A DNA stretch of 64,000 bases from Strigamia acuminata. Its lineage: Eukaryota; Arthropoda; Chilopoda; Geophilomorpha; Linotaeniidae. Every line of letters begins with the position of its first letter. The stretch's first letter is position 1. The stretch is from positions 4,542,259-4,606,258 of the forward strand of contig OX442320.1 of the NCBI GenBank assembly GCA_949358305.1. The letters are read 5' to 3'. Positions 9,701-21,981 of the stretch are shown here, in pieces. The translations under genes were made by a program, and so were the position numbers. The notes beneath the pieces are model-generated. The model did no database searches and was not told the origin of the DNA. It saw only the letters and a program-made list of their open reading frames with translations.

Positions 9701-12700
9701 CAGTTAATGTTTAAAACTCCAATTTCAATGTTAAAATGACAATTTCAATGTTTAAAACGACAATTTCAATGTTTAAAACGACAATTTCAATGTTAAAACG
9801 ACAATTTCAATGTTTAAAACGACAATTTTAATGTTTAAAACGACAATTTTAATGTTTAAAACGACAATTTTAATGTTTAAAACGACAATTTTAATGTTTA
9901 AAACGACAATTTAATGGTTAAAAATGAGAATTTAATTGTTAAATTTGAATTTTAAATTTGCCATAACATTTTGCAGAGAAACTCGAGCTGATGCGCCCCC
10001 AGCTGGACGTGAACGGCAACCCGCTGAACGAGCACCTGCGCAACATGACCCTGACGTCGTTCTCGCGCAACTACACGGCCCTCGAGCCGAACTGCGACCC
10101 GTGCGAGTCTTCCAGCGAGGTGGAGAAGCGGCGCAAGCACAAGCGCAACAAACCCTCCAACACCCTCAAGGAGATGAAGGCCGGCGACATCCAGGGCAAC
10201 CGCGGCGACGACCCGCTCGAGTCCCTCGTCGAATTCATCAACTCATCGGACAAAAAGACAATCGGCGTCAAGCAGCCGGACGCCGCCGCCGCCGCCGCCA
10301 GCAACCTCGGCCTCAAGAACAACAAGGTCCAGCAGAGCGTCCGCGCCAAGAAGCAGGAGAAGGAGAACAACAAGCGCAACATGCCGTCGCGGACCCTCGC
10401 CGACGACGCCCCGCTCGACGGGTTCGCCGAGGCGAACGACGCGAACGACGTAAATGGCTCCATCTTCGAACTCCTCGAGATCGAGACGGCGCGCCTGGGC
10501 AAAACCCCGCGCAACGTGCGCCTCGAGAGCCCCGTGGACGTGACCGAGTGCGCCACCGTGAACGGCACGACCGTCAAGATCGGCACGGTGCGTAAAGCGC
10601 ACTCGTGGGAGGGTTCCACGCTCCCCCACAAGGTGGTGGCCATCAACTGCGAGCTCGTCGAGGTGAGCTCGGACGGCGGCGTCGTGTTCGTGCCGCAGGG
10701 CGGGAACAACACGTGCGAGCCGGCCGTCATCTCGAGCTTCGTGACCGACTTCTACGAGGAGTCGGACGTGGCGCAGCTGGTCGAGGAGCCCGAGTTCCGC
10801 ATCGTCATCCCGAAGCGCCACCGACGCAACAACCGCTACGCCGGCGACAACAACCGGGCGAGGCGCGAGGTGGAGCGCGGCGGGAGGGACTTCGAGGCGC
10901 TCGCGGCCAACGGCGGGGGGTTCTCCGAAGACATGATGCTGCTGGCGCGTTTGCCGATCGGGAAGAGGAGTCAGAGGGCGGTTAGCGACGCGCGCCGCAA
11001 GTCGACGAGCAGCATGCCGCCGTCGGAGCACTCGTCGGTGGACAACAGCGATTTGGACTCGGTGCACTCGCTGCCGGTGAAGAGCACGACGAGCAAGCCG
11101 GCGGTGGCGAAGACGTCGAGCTCGTCGTCGAGCACTCCGCAGGCGTCGTACGCGGACATCGCGAAGATGGCGGCGGCGAAGGTGGCGGAGGAGATGCGGG
11201 GCGAGGCGCAGTTTTTGCGGGAGATCGATAAGAAGGACGCGTCGACGTGCACGACGGACGACATTCCCGGAGTTAGGAAGCCGCATATTACGCACTGGGC
11301 GAGCTATCCGATCCTGAACGAGGCGACCGGGAAGAGCGACGCGGCGCCGGCGTCGCTGGGGTCGGACAAGGGCGGGAATAGCGGCGACTCCGGGTGCGCG
11401 TCGGAGGAGTCGAAGCGCGACGGGAGCAGCAACACGGACCAGTCGGCGTTTTCGTCGCCGGAGTCGGTGGATGGAGTGGGAGGGGTGGGAGGGGTTGGTG
11501 GGTCCGGGGCGGAGACGCCGAGTTTTCGGTGCGAGGGGTCGGGAGGGGTGGTTGGGGAGGGGGAGGGGGAGGAGGAGGAGGAGGAGAAGAGGGTGGCGAG
11601 CGCGGCGGTGACGATGCCGGGGGTGGTGACGGTGAAGCCGAAGAAGAGGAAGGAGGCGGTGTGCAGTCCGGCGACGACGAATTCGTCGAGTTCGGAGGGG
11701 TCGTCGGAGGCGAAGGGGGGTAGTTTGAAGAGGAAGGGGGTGGGGAGGGGTTTGCCGGCGGTGGTTATTATGAATAAGTTGAAGGGGGGGTCGTATTCGT
11801 TGGATGTGTCGTTTGGGTTTGAAGTGAATGAACAGTTGTTGGGGAGATGCGGGGCGGAGGGAGGGGGTGGGGAGGAGAAGGAGGTTGGGGGGGTTGGGGT
11901 TGGAGTTGGGGTTGTGGTTGGGGAGGCGGTTGTGGAGGTTTCGTCGCCGTCGAGTTGTTCGTCGGATTCGAATAAGGGGAGGAGTGGTGCGGCGGACGAC
12001 GGGGGATTTAATTATTCCAATGTGGTCGATTTTATTAATCAATGTGAGTTTATTTTTTGGTTTTTGGTTTTTTTTGGAAATGTAGTTTTGGGTAGGTTTA
12101 CTAAAAATTGAGTGGATTTACTAAATATTGAGTAGATTTATTAAAAGTTGAATAGGTTTACTAGAAATTGAATGGATTTGCTAAAAATTGAGTAGATTTA
12201 CTAAATATTAAGTGGATTTACTAAATATTGAGTGGATTTATTAAAAGTTGAATGGATTTACTAAATATTGAGTGGATTTACTAAATATTGAGTGGATTTA
12301 TTAAAAATTGAATGGATTTACTAAATATTGAGTGGATTTACTAAAAATTGAGTGGATTTACTGAAAATTGAGTGGATTTACTAAATATTGAGTGGATTTA
12401 CTAAATATTGAGTGGATTTACTAAATATTGAGTGGATTTACTAAAAATTGAATGGATTTGCTAAAATTTGAATTCATTTGCTAAAATTTGAATTGATTTA
12501 CTAAAATCTGAATAGACTTTTTTGAAAATTGAATAGATTTTTTTGAAAATTGAATAGATTTACTAAAAATTGAGTAGATTTATTAAAAATTGAATAGATT
12601 TTATGAAAAATTGAATAGATTTTATGAAAAATTGAATAGATTTTATGAAAAATTGAATAGATTTTATGAAAATTGAATAGATTTCATGAAAATTAAATAG

Positions 12701-13294
12701 ATTTTATGAAAATTGAATAGATTTTATAAAACTTGAATAGATTTTATGAAAATTGAATAGATTTACTAAAAAATTAACAGATTTACCAAAAAATTAACAG
12801 ATTTACCAAAAAATTAACAGATTTACCAAAAAATTAACAGATTTACCAAAAAATTAACAGATTTACCAAAAAATTAACAGATTTACCAAAAAATTATCAG
12901 ATTTGCCAACAAATTAACAAATTTATACCAGAAATTTCATAGATTCACTCAAAATTGATCAGATTTACAAAAAATATTGCTTTGAACAGATTTGAATCGA
13001 TTTTCCTAAAGTTGCATAAAGTTTTCAAAAATATTTGAAAAGTTGAACACATTTCCAAAAAAATAATTTTAATCTGCAAAATTTCTTGTATAAAATATCA
13101 AATATTAAAACCCGTTTTGTTTTCTATTTTCAGCTTGGAATAGTGTTGTCAAGGAATATGAAAAAGGTAACGCAAGTCGAACAAACCAAAGCACGAACTA
13201 ATTTCACAAAACCAACTAATTTATTCCCCATAATTCCCTTCCAGAGAAATTCGGTGCCGGATATCGTCATGTAAAATATTTAAACGACAAATAG
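6712..13294 (+). CDS. unrecognised 1028-residue low-complexity protein, seven exons
   Basis: Coding exons: 6712-6729, 7951-8676, 8743-8830, 8895-8999, 9977-12043, 13134-13166, 13245-13294. All junctions are GT...AG and the total (3087 nt) stays in frame. The start rests on an 18-nt exon, ATG plus five codons with a GTAATA donor, that joins in phase to exon 2. That exon is supported by its decayed duplicate at about 3114. The protein is hydrophilic, with basic clusters (KKPRRR, KRRKHKRNK), a Ser-rich stretch near residue 695, a SYADIAK motif near 703, and a Gly/Glu-rich segment encoded around 11470-11600. The tail looks conserved: SLDVSFGFEVNEQLL, then VVDFINQSWNSVVKEYEK, then a short Tyr/Lys-rich end. 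No enzyme domain or membrane segment is seen. A nuclear or RNA-linked role is only a guess from composition. Long antisense ORFs over the GC-rich exon are shadows. Confidence 0.8.
9700..9930. repeat. intronic 21-bp tandem array
   Basis: About ten copies of a 21-bp unit, CAATTTCAATGTTTAAAACG plus A. A degenerate relative containing TTTAAACG/TTAAAACG runs over 9190-9480 in the same intron (between exons 4 and 5). Confidence 0.9.
12105..12930. repeat. three successive intronic tandem arrays, 20-21 bp units
   Basis: The intron after exon 5 is nearly all tandem repeat. It has TTTACTAAATATTGAGTGGA (20 bp) to about 12470, then a 21-bp unit containing TTGAATAGATTTTATGAAAA to about 12765, then AACAGATTTACCAAAAAATT (20 bp) to about 12930. 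The change from one unit to the next is gradual. Confidence 0.9.
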
Positions 13295-14770
13295 TGTGAA
13301 ATTCGGAAAATCCCTAGCATCGATTAATATCAACTTAACAGTGTGAAATCCTAAAAAAAAAAGTGACGAATATATATATAAATACAAACAATTATATATA
13401 TGAAAAAAGGAAAAAAAAAAAAAAAAAAAAAAAACATGAAAAAATAAGTGAGACCGAAAACAAAATGGTGGATTCTTCCATTTATATTACTATTTGTTGC
13501 TAATTTACCGAAGTGAAGTGGAGAAGTTTTTCACGTGTTCATGTTGTGCAAAACGTCGTCCATCCGAGTCATTCTTCATAATCATAAACCAAAACCAACT
13601 TAAAGTGCGATGGACATTCATCAGTTTGTTCTGGATTTGGATTTTGGAAAAAATGGAGAAAATAAAATACAAAAAAATTAAGCACAAATTTGATTTTTTT
13701 GTGTTTTATTTTGTTGTTTTAAAAGACTTGAGATGATCCAAAACATAGAAGGAAGATGGAAGAAAGCTATATTATAAAAGTGAGAAAAAAAGTGCGAAAA
13801 ACTGCGAAAAGCGGCAGCGAAATGAGGAAGATTTAATCGAGAACGTGTTTTGTGCACTGGAAGGAAATTATTTTTGTTTCCCCGCCCCGATGTTTTTGTT
13901 TATTTTATTATTATTATTATTATTATTGAAAATAGTTTCTACGAGCTTTAAAATATCCAAGTTGGCATTTTGCGGGTTCCGAATCATCGACGAAGTCCAA
14001 ACGGTTGGAAAAATGGCTACCGCGAGATATTTTGACTCTTGAAAAAAACATTATCAAAATATAAATATATATAAATATTTTTTTTTTTTTTGCTTTTAAT
14101 TATTATTATTATTATTATTTTTTTTTTTGGTTTAAGAAAAATACAATAAAAAAAATTCATAAAATTCATAAAATTTTGAAAAAATTGAAAAAAATGTATA
14201 AATTTGGAATTTAAATTGAAAAAATAATATCGAATTTTACCATAATTTAAAAAAAAACAACATTTTTTTTGTAGTTGGTAATTTACCTTGGCTGACCCCA
14301 CCCCCGATCCGTATTGTGCTTTTGTAGTTATTTTTTAGTTGTTTTGTTTTGTTTTCTAAATTGAATGTAAAATCTAGTGCCTTGCAATTTACCCATTTAG
14401 AGAGCTTTTTTGTTTTTTCTCGTTTAAATTTCTTTTTCTAATGTTACTAGTCAATATTTTGATAGCATTAATTCTTTTGTCACATGTTAAATGAGAAATA
14501 TTGGTATTAATTTGCAATAATGCAGTTTTTTTGTTTTTTTAATGATAAATAACACGAATTTAGTTGATTTGACATTGTTTTTGTCAGTTTATTGTGGAAT
14601 ACAAGTTGGGTTATTGTGCAAGAAAGATAAATTAAGCAATACTGTGTGGTTACAACCATTGAGAGCTTTTAGGAGTTGTTTAATCTTATGAAACGAATTA
14701 AAAAAAAGCCATAAATTACACTGAAAAGAAGGGAAAAATCTTTAACACTACATTTTTTTTTGTTTTATTA

Positions 14771-14802
<32 letters not shown>

Positions 14803-15590
14803 GATACAAATTATTATATATTGTAATTTAATTAATTCTTTAATTTGTAGTTGGCTGTGCACTTGAAAAAAAATTAAATATCAGTTTCTAAAAATAAAAA
14901 GTAAAAAAAAAAATGCTTTTATTTGATGTTTTGATGGATTTTGCAGGTTTTATTTGTTTTAAATGTGATTGGTGCATTTTGAATATTTTTAGGTGTGTGG
15001 TTGGTTAATGGAGTTAATGAGATGCGGAGGAAGCCATTTTTGATTTTGTTCGCGGGAATTCGGTTGATGGTGAAAGATGAATTTGGTATTTGGTATAGTA
15101 AAGGAAGAAAGAATTTAATTTGAAGTTAAATTATAATCGGTTTTGTTTATTTAGATTCTGGAATTTCCGTTTCTGAAGTCGTCGATGGCAAATAACCGAA
15201 CTATCCAGGTATTATTTACGTTTTTTGATACGAACAAATGAGTTTTTGGCACAAAATTACGCAGTATTTGATTCAAAAATGCAGTTATTTGCCTAAATTT
15301 GTCCTTTTACGATAAATTAACAACAGTATGTATGAAAAATCCATTATGCAGGTGCTAAATATTCAGTAGGCACAAAAATCAATCTTTTTATGCACAAATA
15401 AATCGATTTTTTAGACAAAAATTGAATTTTCTAGATAAAAACTGGACTTTACAGGCAAAAAAATTGATATTTTTAGATAAAAATTGATTTTTTAGACCAA
15501 AATTTATCTCTTTCAGACAAAAATGCAGATATCTTGTAGAAAATATCCCCGAAACTGGCCCAAAAAAATAAAATCCAAATTTAAATTAAT
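13295..15590. other. 3' UTR and convergent intergenic region
   Basis: AT-rich, with poly-A and poly-T runs and several AATAAA candidates on the plus strand (for example 13658). No coding exon found. The plus-strand gene and APPBP2 meet tail to tail here. Confidence 0.6.
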
Positions 15591-15593
15591 TCT

Positions 15594-15599
15594 TTATTC
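15594..15599 (-). terminator. polyadenylation signal of APPBP2
   Basis: AATAAA on the minus strand about 400 nt after the APPBP2 stop codon. It is the first canonical signal in a plausible 3' UTR. Confidence 0.5.
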
Positions 15600-15990
15600 C
15601 ACACACTACAATTTGATAAATATATATATAATATGCAATAAATGCCTTAGTGTAAGGCTTATTTTGACTTGTGTAAACATTTGAAATTTACAAAAAAAAA
15701 AAATAATAATAATAAATCGAAAAAAAAACCAAAACGGATGTGGTTGGGACGGGAAAGATACAATGTTCTCTTCATTTTCCAATCAAAATAAACAATTTGT
15801 CAAACTACTATCATACATATTTATAGCTAACTTTTAAGTCTACAGACCTGAACATTACGATAATCATGAAATAGTTGAAAATAAAAAACAAAAATTTAAC
15901 CGTTAATCTGGCCAAAAGAAATCATTAACTGACCAACTAGATGTTATATTACACTGAAGCAATAACTTGTAAATAGATTATTCTCAATGT

Positions 15991-18900
15991 TCACATGTTT
16001 GACATGACCAAATGTGAAAGGGGAAGACTGTTTTGAAAGAATTCTTGAATCACGACCTCGGTGGGTCGCGGTTGGCAGTGGATTTGCAGAGGTGGCACTT
16101 CGCATTGTGCGTTGTGGTCGCGGATTTGTTTCCATTCGTGCAACACTCGCGTGTATTCGCCCACGTGCGAGAGGTTGCCCAGCATCTTGTGCACGCGCAG
16201 GAGACCCCGGTAGTCGTACTCCAGACCGCTGTAGCCGTCGCCGAATAACTTCTTGGCTGTAATTTATTGGAGGAATTAGACGTTTGCCATGTTTACATGT
16301 ACTCAGTTGTCCAGATAAGTTAAAATTCGGATTTGGTAAATTATTTGGTGTTTTTTTTTATTTTTATTTTTTTTTTACCGATTTCGATAGATCTCAGATA
16401 GAGTTTTTCCGCTTCTTTGAAATTTCCAATGTCGTAGTTGTAGAGAGATGCAAGATGGCCTAGGGAAAGGGCCACTTCGTAGTCGTCGTTTCCCAGTAGT
16501 TTTTCTTTGATTAGAATGGCTTTTTTGTGCATTTCTTCCGCTTCCTGAAAGGAAATTTGGTAAATTCTCTATATATTTGGTTGGTTTTGGATATTTTTGT
16601 ACATTTTTATGGTTTTCATACATTTTACAACGCTTTTTGATGATTTTTGTCTAGTTTTTGATGATTTTTGTCTAGTTTTTGATGATTTTTGTCTAGTTTT
16701 TGATGATTTTTGTCTAGTTTTTGATGATTTTTGTCTAGTTTTTGATGATTTTTGTCTAGTTTTTGATGATTTTTGTCTAGTTTTTGATGATTTTTGTCTA
16801 GTTTTTGATGATTTTTGTCTAGTTTTTGATGATTTTTGTCTAGTTTTTGATGATTTTTGTCTAGTTTTTGATGATTTTTGTCTACGTTATGATAATTTTT
16901 GTCTAGTTGTTGATGATTTTTGTCTACTTTTACACGATTTTTGTCTATTTTTTATGATTTTTGACTACTTTTTCATGATTTTTGTCTACTTTTTCATGAT
17001 TTTTGTCTACTTTTTCATGATTTTTGTCTACTTTTTCATGATTTTTGTCTACTTTTTCATGATTTTTGTCTACTTTTTCATGATTTTTGTCTACTTTTTC
17101 ATGATTTTTGTCTACTTTTTCATGATTTTTGTCTACTTTTTCATGATTTTTGTCTACTTTTTCATGATTTTTGTCTACTTTTTGATGTTGTTCGAATTCT
17201 GACATTTTTTCCATGTATTTTTCTCAATTTTTCACACTTTCTTATTAACCGTCAAGTGTTTACCGTTTTTTGGTATTTTTTAAACCACATTTTGATGATC
17301 TTTAACATCTTTTGACCTTTTTTTTTCTTTTTAAATTTTTATCAAATTTTTCATAATTTTTTTTTTTTTAGATTTTTGTCAAACTTATCATATTTATCTA
17401 TCCTCATTTCTAGATACGTTTCCGATTTTCCCAAACCTGAAATCGATGCATTGACTGATAAAGCCGTCCGAGATTCCCATAATGTTTCGCAGTCTGCACG
17501 TTGATCTCCCCGAACGCCTTCTGCGCGAGTCGCAAAGCGGACAAGTGCAGCTTCTGCGCATCGGCTAAAAGTCGTTCGCACATGGATTTATCGTGATTAT
17601 CGATTGCTATTTCTTCCAAAATCAATGCCTTCACCCTCTTGGACGACGCCAGCAACAGATGTTCTTCCCTCACGATGTGGGTCATGATCTCCATCGCCTT
17701 TTCGGCGTGACACCTGAAAAAACAATCAATTACCATTATTATTTCATTTTATCTCTGATATTTTGGATCCCGACCTCGCATCGGAGAATTTTCCAGACGT
17801 GTACTCGTGTACGTACGAAGCGTACGCTAAATCTTCGTGCGCGACGCCAACGTTGAGGTTGTTGCCGCCGAACACGGCCAAACGCACGTCGAGCGCGGTT
17901 TGGTAGACTTGGACCGACGGTCCCACTAGGTCGATGTTGAGTAAGTAGAAGCCGTAATCGAGGAGTGCGTCGGAGTATTTCGGATGCTGGAAACCAAAAT
18001 GTTCCCTGGAATAAATTAATTGGTGGTTTCAATGTAGTTTGTTGATGTAGGGATGGGAAAAGAACGGGGCAGCCAAATAAAACGACATTTTAAATTTTTT
18101 TTTTTAAATTTTCAATTTTAACTAGCAATTTTGACTGCAAACAATTCCAATTTGAGGTTGGAATTTCCAATTTTGTGCTTAAAATTAGCAATTTTTAGCA
18201 TGAAATTAAAAAAAAAATGCAATTTACTCTGTTGAAAAGCAATTTACATTTTTAAAATGCAATTTACACTTTCAAAACATCAAAAATGCAATTTACACTT
18301 TCAAAACATCAAAAATGCAATTTACACTTTCAAAACATCAAAAATGCAATTTACACTTTCAAAACACATCTAAAAATACAATTTACACTTCTAAAAATGC
18401 AATTTACACTTTCAAAAATACAATTTACACTTTCAAAAATGCAATTTACACTTTCAAAAATGCAATTTACACTTTCAAAAATGCAATTTACACTTTCAAA
18501 AATGCAATTTACACTTTCAAAAATGCAATTTACACTTTCAAAAATGCAATTTACACTTTCAAAAATGCAATTTACACTTTCAAAAATGCAATTTACACTT
18601 TCAAAAATGCAATTTACACTTTCAAAAATGCAATTTACACTTTCAAAAATGCAATTTACACTTTCAAAAATGCAATTTACACTTTCAAAAATGCAATTTA
18701 CACTTTCAAAAATGCAATTTACACTTTCAAAAATGCAATTTACACTTTCAAAAATGCAATTTACACCTCTATAATGCACCTTACACCTCTAAAAATGCAA
18801 TTTACACTTTCAAAAATGCAATTTACACCTCTATAATGCACCTTACACCTCTAAAAATGCAATTTACACTTTCAAAAATGCAATTTACACTTTCAAAAAT

Positions 18901-21022
18901 GCAATTTAAACGTTTAAAAATGCAATTAACACGTCTAAAAATGCAATTTACACGTCAAAAATTGCAATTTAAATCAAAGACTGCCTAACACAAACGCTTA
19001 ATTTACCGTGCAAGACATACGGCTTGTTTGACAAGCATTTCCGCTCTCTTGAAATCCCGTTTGACGACACACGCCTTCGACGCCTGACGCAGCACATCGA
19101 TGACGCACTAAAACGGACACAAACCACCGTCAAACCAACAACCAACCAACCAAAACACAAACCCACTTTATGCGGAAGCGTCGGCGAGATTTCCTTGATC
19201 GCTTTAATACTCCAACGATACGCCTGGAAAAAACGCAAAAAAAATGAGAAAAATCGCAAAAATTAACCGAAAAATCAACGATTACGTCGTCGTAGTAACT
19301 CTTGACGAAAAACAGCGACGAAAACTCGGCGTAGAGACCGGCCAGGTTGGGCGTTTGTCCCTTGTCTTGCAACTTTTTGACAAAAATATTTGCATCTTCG
19401 TACGTTTTATTTGCTTCAGTGAATTTACAGTAAGCGTTTTGTGCGTGCAGCAATCTGAAAACGAGGCGAGAGTGACGGAATTCGACGGAATTTGAGAGGG
19501 AAATAAATGGCGGCGGAACAACTCACTGTAAACAGCATTCCAGCGCTTTGGCGTTGAAATACGTTTCGTCCACTTGACTGCATAGGTTTAAACATGCGAT
19601 TAAAACCTTCTCGGACTCGAGGAACCAACCGGCGTCGCTTAAAAAACCGCCTGGAAATGGTCAAAGATTAGTTGGAAATGTTTAAAAATTGATTGATTTT
19701 GTTTGTTTTTTGGAGCCTTGAAATGTGATAGTTTTTGTGCATCAGAATATGCAATTTTTACATGTAAAAAGGCAATTTCTGTACGTAATTATGCAATTAT
19801 TTACACGCAAATGTGCTTTTTTGGGTTCAAACTATATTTTATGCATTTAAAAGTGCATATTTACGCGTCAATATGCAATTTTAACATAAATTTTGCAGTT
19901 TTTACACAAATTGTGCAGTTTTTACACAAATTTTTGCAGTTTTTACACCAATTTTGCAGTCTTTACACAAATTTTGCAGTGTTTACAAAAATTTTGCAGT
20001 TTTTACACAAATTTTGCAGTTTTTACACAAATTTTGCAGTTTTTACAAAAATTTTGCAGTTTTTACAAAAATTTTGCAGTTTTTACACAAATTTTGCAGT
20101 TTTTACAAAAATTTTGTAGTTTTTACACAAATTTTGCAGTTTAATATCTGAAGTTTTGTCTTAATTCATGCATAAAAAAAGCCGTTTTTTGTATTAAAAA
20201 AAAACATTTTATCCATCTAAAAATTCAATTTCTACGTGTAAATATGCGTTTTTTATGTATAAATGTGCATTTTTATACGGAGACATGCAATTTTGCAATT
20301 TTTACACTTAAACATGCAGTTTCTACACGTATATATGCATTTTTATCTCAAGACAACCTTTCATGCACCTAAAAATGCAAATAAAAAGCGAATTTTAACT
20401 CATAAAAATGCATTTTTGTTCCCGTAAAACTAAATTCACATCCAGCTTTCAATACCTAATTGAAGTCCTAACATCGCAGCGCTTTGCCTCGATTTTTTCT
20501 TGTCGTTATTTTTCAATTCGTTACAATACAACGTGTAAGAATACGCTAATATATTGGCGATATTCATATTATGAGCATGATCCATAACGGCTTGGAAACA
20601 GTGATGCAAAAGATGCCTTCAAAACCAACCAGGAAAAAAAAAAAGACGACAAAAAATGATTAAAATATTGTGAAAATAATCAAATCCCACCGTCCAAACT
20701 CATTCACCGTTTGTCGTTGACTTTGAGAACGCGATCGAAGACGAACAAGTCGGATAATTCGATTCCCAATTGACACAAACGTCCTTCTTCGTACAGCTTT
20801 AAAAACAACAACAAAAACATCAATTTTATTATTTATCCATTTAAATTCTAATTTATCATCGCTATTTTAGCGCGGCTATTTTTCTACCTTATAGTAAACA
20901 TCGAATTGAATGTTTTCTGGTAAACCGCGAATTTCTTTTTGACACAACGTGTAAATTCGAACTAAAGACGACAACGAAGAACTATATAGGGATTGTGGAA
21001 TCCACTGCAATGCAGACGCCAT
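15991..21022 (-). CDS. APPBP2: APPBP2 orthologue, TPR-type cullin-2 substrate receptor
   Basis: Eleven exons (minus): 21022-20888, 20796-20708, 20616-20456, 19650-19527, 19454-19286, 19223-19167, 19107-19007, 18005-17775, 17713-17437, 16544-16379, 16256-15991. All are GT-AG and in frame, giving 591 aa (human about 585). Diagnostic stretches recalled from the human protein include LPENIQFDVYYK near residue 35, KRVKALILEEIAID, NVQTAKHYGNLGRLYQSM, DYEVALSLGHLASLYNYD and GYSGLEYDYRGL. The body is tetratricopeptide repeats related to kinesin light chain. The family binds the amyloid precursor protein tail. As a cullin-2 RING ligase receptor it recognises C-terminal degrons. The N-terminal part would hold the elongin/cullin-2 contact. 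The gene lies head to head with the Domino-type helicase across 959 bp. Three introns are filled with tandem arrays. No breaks. Confidence 0.96.
16630..17195. repeat. two adjacent 21-bp intronic arrays with phased T-tracts
   Basis: First array: about twelve units of TTTTTGATGATTTTTGTCTA plus G (to about 16885). Second: about eleven units of TACTTTTTCATGATTTTTGT plus C (16940-17190). In both, two T5 runs sit exactly 10 bp apart within each unit. Both strands are open in some frames, producing spurious repetitive ORFs. Confidence 0.95.
18255..18960. repeat. 21-bp intronic array, about 30 units
   Basis: Units of CAAAAATGCAATTTACACTT plus T, very homogeneous from 18430 to 18760 and degenerate at both edges. 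It fills the APPBP2 intron between exons 7 and 8. A/T tracts recur every ten or so bases. Confidence 0.95.
19890..20145. repeat. 20-bp intronic array
   Basis: About twelve units of GTTTTTACACAAATTTTGCA in the APPBP2 intron between exons 3 and 4. The flanking intron (19750-20400) has related degenerate units with TGCAATTTTTACA cores. Confidence 0.95.
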
Positions 21023-21981
21023 TTTCCAAGTACCTTCAGTGTAGTGTACAGTCGTTAGTGCGCTTTTAATTCGAACGTTTTTCGGGTTTTGGAGTCGAAT
21101 GGAATAGAGTTTTGGGTTTGAAAAGGCGAAAATGTGGTTTTATTTTGAATTTCATTGTGAAATTACGTTGTGTTTAATGAAAATTGGAGAAATTTGATCC
21201 GGATCCCCGGGGTTTGGATCCGAACGACCTAGATCGCGTCGTCATTTGGAATTTGAACCAATCGCGAGAGGAGTTTCGACTGGGCGAATAATGTGCGCAT
21301 TGCGCATGCGTTGTCCTCGATCATTTCTCAGATCCCGCCATTTGTGGGAGCACTTGGTGCCTTTTTCGTGAAAACAATAACCAGCGAAACTATGGCGAAA
21401 TTTCGTAGCTGAATCGGACGTATAGATTGAAAAAGTTAGATTAATGTCTTATAATTAAGGATTGCTATAGATTGAGCGCAGATGGCGGGATTAACACCGA
21501 TAAATTTGTAACTGAACATCGGTAAGTATTGCAACTGAATCGACGGTACATAATGGCGGCTGCGCAAAGCATTGTGGCTTTGTGCGAACCAAATTCTCCC
21601 ATCTTACCGGCTTAACTAGTCGACTAGGCCTCATTCGAACACGTGTTTCCAAACAAAGTTTCCAACAGATTTATGATTAATTTCGCCGGTTCTTTCGAAC
21701 CCGGCGATAGGATTGCGCGGGAAATTAAAATTACCCGAAAAATTTAATTATTTTCATGCAAAAATCATGTTTTTTAATGTTGTTCGGCCAAAAAATGGAC
21801 TGTGTCGGTGAAATATGCCCAAAGATTGTGTATTTTGACGGTTCGTGCACGTTGAAATCGATTTTTTTAATTTTTAATTAATTATTTAGTGAAAAAAAAT
21901 TTTTTTGATGTTTATTTTTATTTTTTTCCACTTATTTTCATTGTTTTTCCATTTTTTCCGTAGATTTTGGGTTGATCCGTC
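21023..21981. promoter_or_regulatory. divergent promoter shared by APPBP2 and the Domino-type gene
   Basis: The start codons of the two genes lie 959 bp apart, head to head. The region is less AT-rich than the introns. It contains ATTGCGCATGCG (near 21299-21310), a close match to the NRF-1 palindrome. ATGGCGG-type YY1-like blocks lie near 21481 and 21553, the first just before a strong donor (GTAAGT at 21522). That donor could splice to the acceptor CCGTAG just before 21964, giving a noncoding first exon for the helicase gene. No TATA box is obvious. This is a CpG-type housekeeping promoter by inference. Confidence 0.6.

Noticed and set aside
10243-12042. 599-codon minus-strand ORF opposite the large exon at 9977-12043
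   Set aside because: Antisense shadow of a GC-rich exon; composition is Arg/Pro/His repeats and the plus-strand exon has proper splice sites and phase.
16597-17202. 201-codon ORF with FDDFCLV repeats and its antisense partner
   Set aside because: 21-bp units are divisible by three, so any frame free of stops stays open. It lies inside an APPBP2 intron.
18286-18836. 142-173-codon ORFs of MQFTLSK / NAIYTFK / VNCIFES repeats
   Set aside because: Same 21-bp artefact in an APPBP2 intron, open on both strands.
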